The translations under genes were made by a program, and so were the position numbers. Below, piece after piece: positions 8,257 through 17,264 of a DNA stretch of 64,000 bases. Every line of letters begins with the position of its first letter. Within the stretch, counting starts at the first letter, position 1. The notes below the pieces were generated by a model, which was not told where the DNA came from, ran no database searches, and saw only the letters and a program-made list of their open reading frames with translations. Origin of the DNA: Cloacibacterium normanense (lineage in GTDB: Bacteria > Bacteroidota > Bacteroidia > Flavobacteriales > Weeksellaceae); assembly GCF_002943105.1 (NCBI RefSeq), contig NZ_PTPZ01000003.1, positions 248,001 through 312,000 of the forward strand, written 5' to 3'.

Positions 8257-8300
8257 GTTTTCAAAAAACTAAAAATTGTATGAGTGTAATAAGATTTTCG

Positions 8301-8308
8301 TATCTTTG
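8301..8308 (+). promoter_or_regulatory. -7 box of the lpxD promoter
   Basis: TATCTTTG exactly matches TAnnTTTG; a TTG lies 22 bp upstream (8276-8278). The box ends only six bases before the ATG at 8315, so the lipid A operon mRNA would be leaderless or nearly so. Confidence 0.6.
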
Positions 8309-8314
8309 CACGAT

Positions 8315-9349
8315 ATGGAATTTACTGCAGCTCAAATTGCAAGTTTTATCAATGGAAAAATCTTGGGAGACGAAAATGCCTCAATTACAGGTGTTTCGCC
8401 CATAGAGAATGCGCAAAATGGTCAACTCTCTTTTGTTTCTCAAGAAAAATTTGCAGAATTTATTTCACTTTCAGAAGCCTCTGTGATCATTGTTTCTGAA
8501 AAATTTGTTAAAGAAGAAAACTATAAACCTACACTTATTGTAGTAGAAGACGCTTATTTGGCTTTTCAGGTTTTAATGAATCTCTATCAACAGATGAGAG
8601 AAGAAAAAAAATCAGGAATTGAACAGCCTTCTACTATTGCAGACAGTGCAACAATAGGAGAGAATGTCTACGTCGGTGCCCATTCTTATATCTCAGATAA
8701 ATCAAAAATCGGTAACGGAACACAGATTTTTCCTCAAGTTTACATCGGGAAAAATGTAAAAATTGGCGAAAACTCTATTATTTATAGCGGTGCTAGAATT
8801 TATGATTACTGTGTGATTGGCGATAATTGCATCATCCATTCTAATACAGTGGTAGGAAGTGATGGTTTCGGTTTCCAACCTACAAAAGATGGCTATCAAA
8901 AAATCCCACAATTAGGGAATGTAGTTATAGAAAATAATGTAGAAATAGGTTCTAATTGCAGTATAGACAGAGGAACTATCGGTTCTACTGTTATTGGCGA
9001 AGGAACCAAAATAGATAATCTAATTCAGATTGCTCATAACGTGAAAATTGGTAAAAATAACGTTATCGCAGCACAAGCTGGTATTGCTGGTTCTACCGTT
9101 ATAGGAGATTGGAATATGATTGGCGGACAAACTGGTGTTGCTGGTCATCTCAAAATAGGTAACCAGATTAGAGTACAAGCTCAGAGCGGAATAAATAGAG
9201 ATGTACAAGACGGTGAAACACTCTTCGGAACACCTGCTTTCAACGCTGGTGATTACAGAAGAAGCTATGTGCTTTTCAGAAAATTCCCTGAAATTGTTGA
9301 ACGAATAAATAATCTAGAAAAAAACTCAAAAGAAAATACTAATGAGTGA
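8315..9349 (+). CDS. lpxD: UDP-3-O-acylglucosamine N-acyltransferase LpxD
   Basis: Adds the second 3-hydroxyacyl chain to UDP-3-O-acyl-glucosamine in lipid A synthesis. From ATG 8315 it has 344 residues: an N-terminal uridine-binding domain (residues 1-100), then a left-handed beta helix of hexapeptide repeats ([26 protein letters not shown]), the catalytic-His region [10 protein letters not shown], and a C-terminal helix. The upstream TTG at 8276 is rejected because the -7 promoter box lies inside that extension. It overlaps lpxC-fabZ by 8 bp and heads the lipid A operon. Confidence 0.95.
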   Translation: MEFTAAQIASFINGKILGDENASITGVSPIENAQNGQLSFVSQEKFAEFISLSEASVIIVSEKFVKEENYKPTLIVVEDAYLAFQVLMNLYQQMREEKKSGIEQPSTIADSATIGENVYVGAHSYISDKSKIGNGTQIFPQVYIGKNVKIGENSIIYSGARIYDYCVIGDNCIIHSNTVVGSDGFGFQPTKDGYQKIPQLGNVVIENNVEIGSNCSIDRGTIGSTVIGEGTKIDNLIQIAHNVKIGKNNVIAAQAGIAGSTVIGDWNMIGGQTGVAGHLKIGNQIRVQAQSGINRDVQDGETLFGTPAFNAGDYRRSYVLFRKFPEIVERINNLEKNSKENTNE

Positions 9350-10742
9350 AAAACAGAAGACTTTAGGTAAAGAAGTATCACTTTCTGGGATTGGACTTCA
9401 CACAGGAAGACAAGTAAACCTTACCATGAAACCTGCTAAAGAAAATACAGGTTTTGTATTTGTAAGAACAGACTTAGAAGGTCATCCTCAAGTGGAAGCA
9501 GATGTAAATTATGTAACGACTACAGAAAGAGGTACTACGTTAGAAAAATTAGGTGTTAAAATCCATACTTGCGAACATTTATTAGCTGCTTTAGTAGGAA
9601 TGGATATTGATAATGCTATCTTAGAAATGAACAGTGCAGAACCACCAATTATGGATGGTTCTTCTAAATTTTTCGTAGAAGCAATAGAAGAAGCTGGAGT
9701 GGTAGAACAAGAGCAAAATAGAGAATATTTAGTCATCAAAGAAGTGATGAACTATGTAGATCCTAATACTGGCTCAGAAATTACCATTATTCCTTCTGAA
9801 AATTACGAAATTACTACAATGGTAGATTTCGGGACTAAAATTTTAGGAACTCAGAATGCTTCTCTTAAAAATATTACAGATTTTAAAAAAGAAATATCTT
9901 CGGCGAGAACTTTCAGTTTCTTGCACGAATTAGAAATGCTTTTAGACAGTGGTCTTATTAAAGGGGGAGATATTTCTAACGCTATTGTTTACGTAGACAA
10001 AGAATTAACTCCAGAAACCGCTGAAAAACTTAAAAAAGCTTTCGGTAAAGAAGAAGTTACGATTAGACCTAATGGTATTTTAGATAATCTTACCCTTAAT
10101 TATCCTAATGAAGCAGCTCGTCATAAATTGCTAGATGTAATCGGCGATTTAGCGTTAACAGGTGTAAAAATTAAAGGAAAAGTAATTGCTACTAAGCCTG
10201 GACATTTCGTGAATACACAATTTGCGAAAAAACTGAATAGACAGTGGAAATTACAAAAAAAGAAAAACGTGCCAGATTTTGATTTAAAAGCAGAACCTGT
10301 TTTTGATATTAACGGGATTATGCGTCTTTTACCGCATAGACCACCATTTTTATTGATTGATAAAATTTTAGAATTATCAGATTCTCATGTGGTAGGTCTT
10401 AAAAATGTTTCGATGAATGAACCTTTCTTTGTAGGTCATTTTCCTAAAGAACCAGTAATGCCTGGTGTTTTACAAATCGAAGCGATGGCTCAAGCTGGAG
10501 GTATTTTAGTCTTGGCAAATGTTCCAGACCCAGAAAATTATTCCACTTATTTTGTTAAAATAGATAAGGTAAAGTTCAAGAAAAAAGTAATTCCTGGAGA
10601 TACTCTTATTTTTAAAATAGAACTAATAGAACCTATAAGAAGAGGCATTGTTCATATGCAAGGTTACGGTTACGTAGGAGACAGCGTAGTAGTAGAAGCA
10701 GAATTGATGGCTCAAGTTGCTAAAACCAAATTAGACTCATGA
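9342..10742 (+). CDS. lpxC-fabZ: Bifunctional UDP-3-O-acyl-GlcNAc deacetylase / 3-hydroxyacyl-ACP dehydratase
   Basis: A natural fusion, usual in Bacteroidota, joining the committed step of lipid A synthesis to fatty acid elongation. Residues 1-300 are LpxC: zinc-site motif [10 protein letters not shown] (around residue 76) and catalytic [12 protein letters not shown] (around 265). Residues 320-466 are Fab[15 protein letters not shown] and the active-site [20 protein letters not shown] with its His and Glu. Length 466 is normal for the fusion. It overlaps lpxD by 8 bp and lpxA by 4 bp (ATGA), indicating translational coupling. Confidence 0.97.
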   Translation: MSEKQKTLGKEVSLSGIGLHTGRQVNLTMKPAKENTGFVFVRTDLEGHPQVEADVNYVTTTERGTTLEKLGVKIHTCEHLLAALVGMDIDNAILEMNSAEPPIMDGSSKFFVEAIEEAGVVEQEQNREYLVIKEVMNYVDPNTGSEITIIPSENYEITTMVDFGTKILGTQNASLKNITDFKKEISSARTFSFLHELEMLLDSGLIKGGDISNAIVYVDKELTPETAEKLKKAFGKEEVTIRPNGILDNLTLNYPNEAARHKLLDVIGDLALTGVKIKGKVIATKPGHFVNTQFAKKLNRQWKLQKKKNVPDFDLKAEPVFDINGIMRLLPHRPPFLLIDKILELSDSHVVGLKNVSMNEPFFVGHFPKEPVMPGVLQIEAMAQAGGILVLANVPDPENYSTYFVKIDKVKFKKKVIPGDTLIFKIELIEPIRRGIVHMQGYGYVGDSVVVEAELMAQVAKTKLDS

Positions 10743-11527
10743 TTCATCAATTAGCCGCTGTAGACAGACGTGCCAAAATTGGCAAAGATGTTACCATAGA
10801 ACCTTTTACCACCATTGCTGCAGATGTAGAAATAGGAGAAGGAACTTGGATTGGTCCCAATGTTACCATTATGGATGGTGCAAGAATTGGTAAAAACTGT
10901 AGAATTTTTCCTGGAACGGTAATTTCTGCAATTCCACAAGATTTGAAATTTGATGGTGAACAAACATTGACCATTATTGGAGATAATACTACCATCAGAG
11001 AATGTGTAACCATCAACAGAGGCACCAAAGCATTAGGCTATACCAAAGTAGGGAATGATTGTCTTATCATGGCTACTTCTCACATTGCTCACGACTGTGT
11101 TTTAGGAAACCATGTCATCATTGTAAACGGTTGCGGAATAGCTGGACACGTAGAAATAGGAGATTTCACTGTAATGGGAGGTCTTTCTGCGGTGCACCAG
11201 TTTGGTAAAATCGGGAAACACGTGATGATTTCTGGAGGAACACTCGTAAGAAAAGATATTCCACCTTATGTAAAAGTAGCGAGAGAACCTATGTCTTATG
11301 CAGGAATTAATTCTGTGGGATTAAGAAGAAGAGGTTTCAGTAATGATAGAATTTTCGAAATTCAAAAAATCTACAAATATCTTTTTCAATCTAAAATGAA
11401 TGTTTCTCAAGCAACAAGATTCATCGAAAACGAAATGCCACCTACGGAAGAAAGAGACGAGATTTTAGAATTTATTAAAAATTCACCTCGTGGAATCGTA
11501 AAAGGATACGGGACAGGAAAAGAATAA
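10739..11527 (+). CDS. lpxA: Acyl-ACP--UDP-N-acetylglucosamine O-acyltransferase LpxA
   Basis: First acyltransferase of lipid A synthesis. 262 residues of hexapeptide-repeat beta helix (VTIEPFTTIAADVEIGEGTW at the start), the catalytic-His segment LIMATSHIAHDCVLG (around residue 110), and the C-terminal helical region GLRRRGFSNDRIFEIQKIY characteristic of LpxA. The length matches E. coli LpxA. It is coupled to lpxC-fabZ by an ATGA overlap and followed 29 bp later by efp. Confidence 0.97.
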   Translation: MIHQLAAVDRRAKIGKDVTIEPFTTIAADVEIGEGTWIGPNVTIMDGARIGKNCRIFPGTVISAIPQDLKFDGEQTLTIIGDNTTIRECVTINRGTKALGYTKVGNDCLIMATSHIAHDCVLGNHVIIVNGCGIAGHVEIGDFTVMGGLSAVHQFGKIGKHVMISGGTLVRKDIPPYVKVAREPMSYAGINSVGLRRRGFSNDRIFEIQKIYKYLFQSKMNVSQATRFIENEMPPTEERDEILEFIKNSPRGIVKGYGTGKE

Positions 11528-11556
11528 AAACATATTTTAAAAAATAATAAATATTA

Positions 11557-12120
11557 ATGGCAACAAGTAATGATATTAAAAAAGGTCTTTGTATAGAATT
11601 CAGCAATGACATTTATAAAGTAATCGAATTTTTACACGTAAAACCAGGAAAAGGTCCTGCTTTCGTAAGAACTAAACTTAAATCTGTAACCAATGGAAAA
11701 GTAATTGATAATACTTTTTCTGCAGGTCATAAAATTGATGAGGTAAAAGTAATTACTCGTAAATTTCAATACTTATATGATGATGAGAATGGTTTCCACT
11801 TCATGAATAACGAAGATTTCTCTCAAATGTATTTGAACAAAGAAATGATTGAAAACGCTCAATTCATGAAAGCTGGGGAAGAAGTAACCATCATTATGAA
11901 AGAAGCAGATGAAACTCCACTTTCAGCGGAAATTCCACCAACTGTTTACCTAGAAGTAATAGAAGCAGATCCAGGTGTAAAAGGAAACACTGCAACGAAT
12001 GCACTTAAAAACGCCATCGTAGAAACTGGCGCTAGAGTTTTGGTTCCACTTTTCATTGAAGCTGGTGACAAAATTAAAGTAAACACAGAAGACGGTTCTT
12101 ACCTAGAAAGAGTAAAATAA
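11557..12120 (+). CDS. efp: Translation elongation factor P
   Basis: EF-P relieves ribosome stalling at polyproline stretches. 187 residues, the usual length, with the N-terminal KOW-like domain carrying the tip loop HVKPGKGPAF (the modifiable basic residue is a lysine), two OB folds and the signature DPGVKGNTATNALKNA followed by RVLVPLFIEAGDKIKVN. It is the last gene of the lipid A cluster, 29 bp after lpxA. The modification enzyme is not in this window. Confidence 0.97.
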   Translation: MATSNDIKKGLCIEFSNDIYKVIEFLHVKPGKGPAFVRTKLKSVTNGKVIDNTFSAGHKIDEVKVITRKFQYLYDDENGFHFMNNEDFSQMYLNKEMIENAQFMKAGEEVTIIMKEADETPLSAEIPPTVYLEVIEADPGVKGNTATNALKNAIVETGARVLVPLFIEAGDKIKVNTEDGSYLERVK

Positions 12121-12151
12121 TTTGAGAAATGGGAAACGAGTTGCGAGTTTT

Positions 12152-12183
<32 letters not shown>

Positions 12184-12191
12184 TATAAAAT

Positions 12192-13094
12192 ATGACTTTC
12201 AAATCTCCACAAACCCTTAAAACCATTGCCGAACTCATCGGTGCGAAATATGTAGGCGACGAAAATTTTCAAATTTTTGGAACCAATGAAATTCATCGCG
12301 TAAAAAAAGGAGAAATAGTCTTTGTCAATCATCCTAAATATTATGATAAAGCGCTTCATTCCGAAGCTACCATCATTTTGATAGACAAAGAAGTAGCTTG
12401 TCCAGAAGGAAAAGCACTTTTAGTTTCTGATGATCCTTTCAGAGACTTCAATAAAATCAATGAACATTTTACCGGTATTCAAACTTTTGAAACTACTGGG
12501 AACAATCTTTCTATTGGCGAAAATTGTAGAATTCACCCTTCTGTAATCATCGGAAATGATGTGAAAATTGGGGATAATTGTATGATTTTCCCGAATGTAG
12601 TGATAGGTGACAGAACGGTCATTGGCAATAATTGTATCATTCAGGCAGGAACTGTTTTAGGTGGCGATGCTTTCTATTACAACAAAAATGCTGAAGGTTA
12701 CAGAAAAATGCTTTCCGTAGGAAATGTGATTTTAGAAGACGATGTAGAAATCGGGGTAAACTGCTGTATAGACCGTGGTGTTACAGATTCTACCATTATC
12801 AAAAAAGGCTCAAAACTTGATAATTTAATCCAAATAGGTCACGATACTGTACTTGGCGAAAGAACTTTAGTAGCTTCTGGAGCGATGATTGCAGGTTGTT
12901 GTATCATAGAAGATGATGTACAAGTTTGGGGACAAGTTGGCATGGCTTCTGGCAAAAGAGTAGGAAAAGGAGCGGTGCTTTTAGGTAAAACTGGAGTGAA
13001 CAGAGACTTAGAAGGAGGCAAAACTTATTTCGGTAGCTTAGCCGAAGAATTTAGAGAATATCTAAAAAAAGAAGTCAAATTAAAAAATTTATAG
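12192..13094 (+). CDS. LpxD-like hexapeptide acyltransferase (paralogue)
   Basis: 300 residues, with the LpxD-type N-terminal domain (LKTIAELIGAKYVGDENFQI) and a hexapeptide beta helix (IGDNCMIFPNVVIG, IGVNCCIDRGVTDS, LIQIGHDTVLG). It differs from the LpxD at 8315: it is 44 residues shorter, reads IGHDT instead of IAHNV at the catalytic-His segment, and lacks the C-terminal extension. It may acylate a different UDP-sugar or be an accessory lipid A acyltransferase. Placed between efp and sucD with separate upstream spacing. The family is clear; the substrate is unknown. Confidence 0.85.
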   Translation: MTFKSPQTLKTIAELIGAKYVGDENFQIFGTNEIHRVKKGEIVFVNHPKYYDKALHSEATIILIDKEVACPEGKALLVSDDPFRDFNKINEHFTGIQTFETTGNNLSIGENCRIHPSVIIGNDVKIGDNCMIFPNVVIGDRTVIGNNCIIQAGTVLGGDAFYYNKNAEGYRKMLSVGNVILEDDVEIGVNCCIDRGVTDSTIIKKGSKLDNLIQIGHDTVLGERTLVASGAMIAGCCIIEDDVQVWGQVGMASGKRVGKGAVLLGKTGVNRDLEGGKTYFGSLAEEFREYLKKEVKLKNL

Positions 13095-13102
13095 GTCTTT
13101 AC

Positions 13103-13133
13103 TTTGTGTGAAATCATAAAAATAGTATTTTTA
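13103..13133 (+). promoter_or_regulatory. Probable sucD promoter
   Basis: TTTG (13103-13106), 19 bp, then TATTTTTA (13126-13133). The -33 element and spacing fit the Bacteroidota consensus; the -7 element differs in its last base. It lies 20 bases before the sucD ATG. Confidence 0.5.
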
Positions 13134-13153
13134 CAAAAATTAAAAAATAAATC

Positions 13154-14026
13154 ATGTCAGTATTAGTAAATAAAGATTCAAAGGTAATCGTACAAGGATT
13201 TACAGGAAACGAAGGAACTTTCCACGCAACTCAAATGATTGAATACGGAACCAACGTAGTAGGTGGTGTAACTCCAGGAAAAGGAGGAACTGAACATCTT
13301 GGTAAGCCAGTTTTCAACACCGTTGCAGACGCAGTTGCTAAAGCAGGAGCTAATGTTTCTATTATTTTTGTACCACCTGCATTTGCTGCAGATGCTGTAA
13401 TGGAAGCTGCAGAAGCTGGAATTAAAGTAATCGTTTGTATTACTGAAGGAATTCCGGTAGCTGATATGGTAAAAGTAAAAGAATATATTAAAGATAAAGG
13501 TGCTAGATTAATCGGTCCAAACTGCCCAGGAATTATCACCTCAGACGAAGCTAAAATCGGTATTATGCCAGGTTTCGTTTTCAAAAAAGGTAGAGTAGGT
13601 ATTGTTTCAAAATCTGGTACTTTAACTTACGAAGCTGCAGACCAAGTGGTAAGAGCTGGTTTTGGTGTTTCTACAGCAATTGGTATTGGTGGTGACCCAA
13701 TCATCGGAACAACTACTAAAGAAGCTTTAGAATTATTCATCAACGACCCAGAAACTGATGCAGTAGTGATGATTGGTGAAATTGGTGGTTCATTAGAAGC
13801 TGAAGCAGCAAGATGGTACAGAGATTCTGGTTCTAAAAAACCAGTAGTAGGTTTCATCGCTGGTCAAACTGCTCCTAAAGGTAGAACAATGGGACACGCT
13901 GGTGCAATCGTAGGTGGTGCAGAAGATACTGCTCAAGCAAAAATGCAAATCATGGAAGAATGCGGAATCAACGTTGTAGCTTCTCCAGCTGATATCGGTA
14001 AAACTATTGCTAAAGTATTAGGATAA
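13154..14026 (+). CDS. sucD: Succinate--CoA ligase, alpha subunit
   Basis: Makes succinate and a nucleoside triphosphate from succinyl-CoA in the TCA cycle, together with SucC (not in this window). 290 residues with a CoA-binding Rossmann domain ([15 protein letters not shown]), the motif [21 protein letters not shown], and the active-site phosphohistidine segment [10 protein letters not shown] near residue 250. Length and motifs fit firmly. The gene stands alone between a promoter-like sequence and a strong terminator. Confidence 0.97.
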   Translation: MSVLVNKDSKVIVQGFTGNEGTFHATQMIEYGTNVVGGVTPGKGGTEHLGKPVFNTVADAVAKAGANVSIIFVPPAFAADAVMEAAEAGIKVIVCITEGIPVADMVKVKEYIKDKGARLIGPNCPGIITSDEAKIGIMPGFVFKKGRVGIVSKSGTLTYEAADQVVRAGFGVSTAIGIGGDPIIGTTTKEALELFINDPETDAVVMIGEIGGSLEAEAARWYRDSGSKKPVVGFIAGQTAPKGRTMGHAGAIVGGAEDTAQAKMQIMEECGINVVASPADIGKTIAKVLG

Positions 14027-14045
14027 ATTTTACTAAATACATTAT

Positions 14046-14084
14046 AAAAAAGCTTCACAATTTTAGTTGTGAAGCTTTTTATTT
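14046..14084 (+). terminator. sucD terminator
   Basis: AAAAAGCTTCACAA, a short loop, then TTGTGAAGCTTTTT, followed by more T. A near-perfect stem 20 bp after the sucD stop. Confidence 0.9.
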
Positions 14085-14175
14085 TAATTAACCGTTGGAA
14101 ATTATTGATGGCTATTTAAGGAAATTTTTATGTGGTTTTTCATTTTACTCATGCATATAGTTTTCTAAAATTCAC

Positions 14176-14183
14176 TAATTTTG
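14176..14183 (+). promoter_or_regulatory. -7 box of the DUF2461 gene
   Basis: TAATTTTG matches TAnnTTTG, 17 bases before the ATG at 14201. It argues against the longer reading from 14132. Confidence 0.45.
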
Positions 14184-14200
14184 AAAATAAAACATTTGAT

Positions 14201-14854
14201 ATGCAATCATCCATCCTTCAATTTCTTAGAAATTTAGAAAAGAATAACAATAGAGAATGGTTTAATGAAAATAAAACGCTTTATCAAGAAGCGCAACAAG
14301 ATGTGATTTCTTTTGTGGAGAAATTAATAGAAGAAATGGCGGATTTTGATGAAGAAATGGAAAAACTAGAGGCTAAAAAATCTGTTTTTAGAATTTATAG
14401 AGATACAAGGTTTTCTAAAGATAAAACACCATATAAAACCAATTTCGGAGCGGGTTTAGGAATGGGTAAAGGAAATAAAATTTCAGGATATTATTTGCAT
14501 ATAGAACCCGGAAAATCTTTTTTGGCAGGTGGTGTTTATAAGCCAGAACCATCGGTTTTAAAGACGATAAGACAAGAAATTTCTGCTTTTGGTGATGAGT
14601 TCAAAGCGATTTTAGGACAAGACGAATTCAGAAATTATTTTCGAGGATTAAGTGTAGAAGATAAACTGAAAAAAGTGCCTCAAGGTTTTGAAAAAGATGA
14701 TAAAATGGCTGAATATTTAAAACTCAAGCATTTTATTGTAACACACCCTGTGTCTGATGAACAATTGCTCAGTGAAAATGCGGTTAAGAAATTTGCTAAA
14801 ATTTTCAAAGCCATGAAACCGCTCAATGATTTTTTACAAACGCCTTTTATGTAA
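14201..14854 (+). CDS. DUF2461 (TIGR02453) family protein
   Basis: 217 residues from ATG 14201. Family motifs: FLRNLEKNNNREWFNENK at the N-terminus, FRIYRDTRFSKDKTPYKTNFGAG near residue 65, and YYLHIEPGKSFLAGGVYKPEP. This is a widespread cytoplasmic family with no assigned biochemical function. A longer start at 14132 would put a promoter-like TAATTTTG inside the gene, so it is not used. It converges on the thioredoxin gene and shares a bidirectional terminator with it. Confidence 0.88.
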   Translation: MQSSILQFLRNLEKNNNREWFNENKTLYQEAQQDVISFVEKLIEEMADFDEEMEKLEAKKSVFRIYRDTRFSKDKTPYKTNFGAGLGMGKGNKISGYYLHIEPGKSFLAGGVYKPEPSVLKTIRQEISAFGDEFKAILGQDEFRNYFRGLSVEDKLKKVPQGFEKDDKMAEYLKLKHFIVTHPVSDEQLLSENAVKKFAKIFKAMKPLNDFLQTPFM

Positions 14855-14856
14855 AG

Positions 14857-14890
14857 AAAAAGTCAGAGTTTATAAACTCTGACTTTTTTT
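14857..14890. terminator. Bidirectional terminator between convergent genes
   Basis: AAAAAGTCAGAGTTTA paired with TAAACTCTGACTTTTT, flanked by A on the left and T on the right. It serves the plus-strand DUF2461 gene and the minus-strand thioredoxin gene, whose stop codon it touches. Confidence 0.85.
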
Positions 14891-15404
14891 ATTTTGATAA
14901 CTCATCTATCGTTTTCTGAATTTCTGGATCTTCTGGAGAAATCGCATAATATTTTGCAATTCCAGATTTTTGATTTACAATTAAGTATCTCGGAATCCAG
15001 TTGAGGTCTATGTAATTATTAAAATCATTTTTCCATCCTACATGAAACCAATAATTTTCTTTTTGAGTCATTTCATGTTTTTCTAATCCTTTCTTCCAAG
15101 CTTCTTCGTTTCGGTCTAGAGAAAGGAAAATAAACTTCACATTCGGATTTTTATCTTCTAATTCTTTGGCTTTTGGCATTGCTTTTAGACAATCTCTACA
15201 CCAACTTGCCCATAAATCGAGTACCACAATTTTTCCTTTATTTTGGTCTAAAATTTTAGAAATACTGATGGTTTTACCATTAATATCGGTTACTTTTTGA
15301 GCCAAAGCTTCTTTAGAAAACTTGGTTTTCAAAACTTTTGGAACTTGTTGCGAGACTCCCCAACCAAATATAAGAAGCGCAAACAATAGGATAAACTTTT
15401 TCAT
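14889..15404 (-). CDS. TlpA-like exported thioredoxin
   Basis: 171 residues with a Sec signal peptide (MKKFILLFALLIFGWGVSQQ) and a thioredoxin fold. The active site is WASWCRDC near residue 75, a CxxC with Arg-Asp between the cysteines, followed by LKAMPKAKEL. It probably acts as a periplasmic thiol-disulfide oxidoreductase, as in the TlpA/ResA group. It lies 24 bp after the amylase gene on the same strand, so the two are likely co-transcribed. The partner is not evident. Confidence 0.85.
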   Translation of the reverse strand: MKKFILLFALLIFGWGVSQQVPKVLKTKFSKEALAQKVTDINGKTISISKILDQNKGKIVVLDLWASWCRDCLKAMPKAKELEDKNPNVKFIFLSLDRNEEAWKKGLEKHEMTQKENYWFHVGWKNDFNNYIDLNWIPRYLIVNQKSGIAKYYAISPEDPEIQKTIDELSK

Positions 15405-15428
15405 ATTTTTTTAAAAACAGAATTTTAA

Positions 15429-17054
15429 TTATAACTTTTCATACAAAACTATGCCAAATTCTGAATCTATAGAAACTTTTCCGTTGGTAACTTTTGCGGT
15501 TTTTCCACTATAAGCGTCTCTTAATCTCGTTCCGTTCTCGAAAATTCCTGCTACAGAAATTTCTTTTACGCCAGGATTTAAGTCCAAACCAACTAAAACT
15601 TTGTCGTCTTTATAAGTTCTGGTAAACCAATACGGTGAGTTAGAAACCATCTGATGTTTTCCAGCGCCTACTGCTGCGTGATTTCTACGGAACTGACCTA
15701 GTTTTTGCCAATGTGTTAATACTTTTTGGGTTTCAGGATTGTTTTTCACCTCGTCCCAATTCATATTGCTTCTTAGGTTGGCATCACCAATTGCACCTTC
15801 CACGATTAATTTTCTAGCGGTTTCGTCGCCGTAATAAACTTGCGAAATTCCTGGAGCGAGTAGAAGTTTTGTTCCCGCTTCGTAATTTCTTTTTCTTTCT
15901 TTGTCAAAAGGTCCGCCATCATCGTGAGAAGAAATATAGTTCATTACGGTGTTTCCAGAAAGGTCTGTGTGCAAAATTTGATCATAATTGCTGAAGATTT
16001 CTTCATAAGATTTATTGGCATCTCCTTTGAAATCGAAATTAATTAAAGAATTCAATCCGTTTTGGTAATAATTGACTTTTTTGTCTCCAAAATCATACAA
16101 TCTTTTCTGAGAAATTCCGTAACCATAAAGTTCTCCAATGGTGAAGAATGGTGAGTTGTCTAGAATTTTTTTAGGATTGTTTAATTTATATTCAGCAAAA
16201 GCAAGGTCGCAAACTTTTTTGAAATCTTTCCAAACGTCTTCATTAGTGTGTTTCAGCGTGTCTATTCTGTAACCATCGATTCCATATTTTACGATATAAT
16301 CAGCAAGCCATTTCATAATGTAATATTTAGGCGCTCTCGGAAATCCTGTTTTCACGAAAAATACATTTAGTTCAGACATTTCTTTTTCGTAACGGCCTTC
16401 TTTTCTCCATTTTTGTTCTAACATTGGCGGAAGTCCTACATTTTCATCACTTTCAGTAATTACATCTGGTAAATTTTTAACCAAAGTACAAGCGGTGGTC
16501 ATTTCATAAGAATTGTAAGTACATTGTGGTTCTGTTCTTACCCATTTGTTAGGATATTCTGGGTCTGCATAAGTAACGGGGCCAGTGTGATTAATCACGG
16601 CGTCTAATACGATTCTTATTCCGTTTTGGTGCGCTTTTTCTACCAATTCTTTCAAATCTTCTTCAGTTCCAAAGTTTGGGTCAAGAGCGGTCCAATCTTT
16701 AGTCCAATATCCATGAAAAGCATAAGTAAGACCTGTTCCTTCGTCTGTAGCTCCGTGAATTTGTTCTACAATTGGAGTAAGCCAAATCGCGTTAATTCCT
16801 AATTTATTGAAATAACCTTCATCTATTTTTTGAATAACACCTCTTATATCGCCACCTTCGAAACCTCTTAAAACAGCTGCTTTTTCGGTTCTATTGAAAT
16901 TAACATCATTGTCAGGATTTCCATTATTGAATCTATCGGTCACTGCGAAATATACATTGGCTCCTTTCCAATCAAACGATGATGGAGTTGTGGTATTTTG
17001 TGATGCGCAACTTGCTAAAAAAGCGAATGCGGAAGCTAAAACTATTTTTTTCAT
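15429..17054 (-). CDS. GH13 alpha-amylase family lipoprotein
   Basis: 541 residues from ATG 17054, beginning with a lipoprotein signal (FAFLASCASQN). GH13 barrel motifs in order: GINAIWLTPIVEQ, VLDAVINHTG (region I), GYRIDTLKH with the nucleophile Asp (region II), FTIGELYGYG with the acid/base Glu (region III) and YISSHDDGGPF (region IV). A C-terminal beta domain follows. It likely hydrolyses starch or maltooligosaccharides at the cell surface or in the periplasm. A start at 17084 would add 10 residues without a better signal. It is not part of the sus-like locus at 47-62 kb. Confidence 0.9.
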   Translation of the reverse strand: MKKIVLASAFAFLASCASQNTTTPSSFDWKGANVYFAVTDRFNNGNPDNDVNFNRTEKAAVLRGFEGGDIRGVIQKIDEGYFNKLGINAIWLTPIVEQIHGATDEGTGLTYAFHGYWTKDWTALDPNFGTEEDLKELVEKAHQNGIRIVLDAVINHTGPVTYADPEYPNKWVRTEPQCTYNSYEMTTACTLVKNLPDVITESDENVGLPPMLEQKWRKEGRYEKEMSELNVFFVKTGFPRAPKYYIMKWLADYIVKYGIDGYRIDTLKHTNEDVWKDFKKVCDLAFAEYKLNNPKKILDNSPFFTIGELYGYGISQKRLYDFGDKKVNYYQNGLNSLINFDFKGDANKSYEEIFSNYDQILHTDLSGNTVMNYISSHDDGGPFDKERKRNYEAGTKLLLAPGISQVYYGDETARKLIVEGAIGDANLRSNMNWDEVKNNPETQKVLTHWQKLGQFRRNHAAVGAGKHQMVSNSPYWFTRTYKDDKVLVGLDLNPGVKEISVAGIFENGTRLRDAYSGKTAKVTNGKVSIDSEFGIVLYEKL

Positions 17055-17202
17055 AAAGAATCTTATTATTTGTAATGAAAGCAATTTTAAGGCTAAATTT
17101 CTTTAACTCAAAAAAATGGCGGCATAAATTTAAGGAATATTCACGGAAAGCGGCTATCAAAAGGAATGAAATTTTTCAGGTTGTAAATTCGTGAAAACTT
17201 AA

Positions 17203-17234
17203 TTTGGCGATACGGTTTTTTACAATTACCTTTG
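17203..17234 (+). promoter_or_regulatory. purA promoter
   Basis: TTTG (17203-17206), 20 bp, TACCTTTG (17227-17234). Both elements match the Bacteroidota consensus. The ATG of purA is 30 bases downstream. Confidence 0.7.
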
Positions 17235-17264
17235 TAAAAATCTAATAAAAAATTCTAAAAATTT

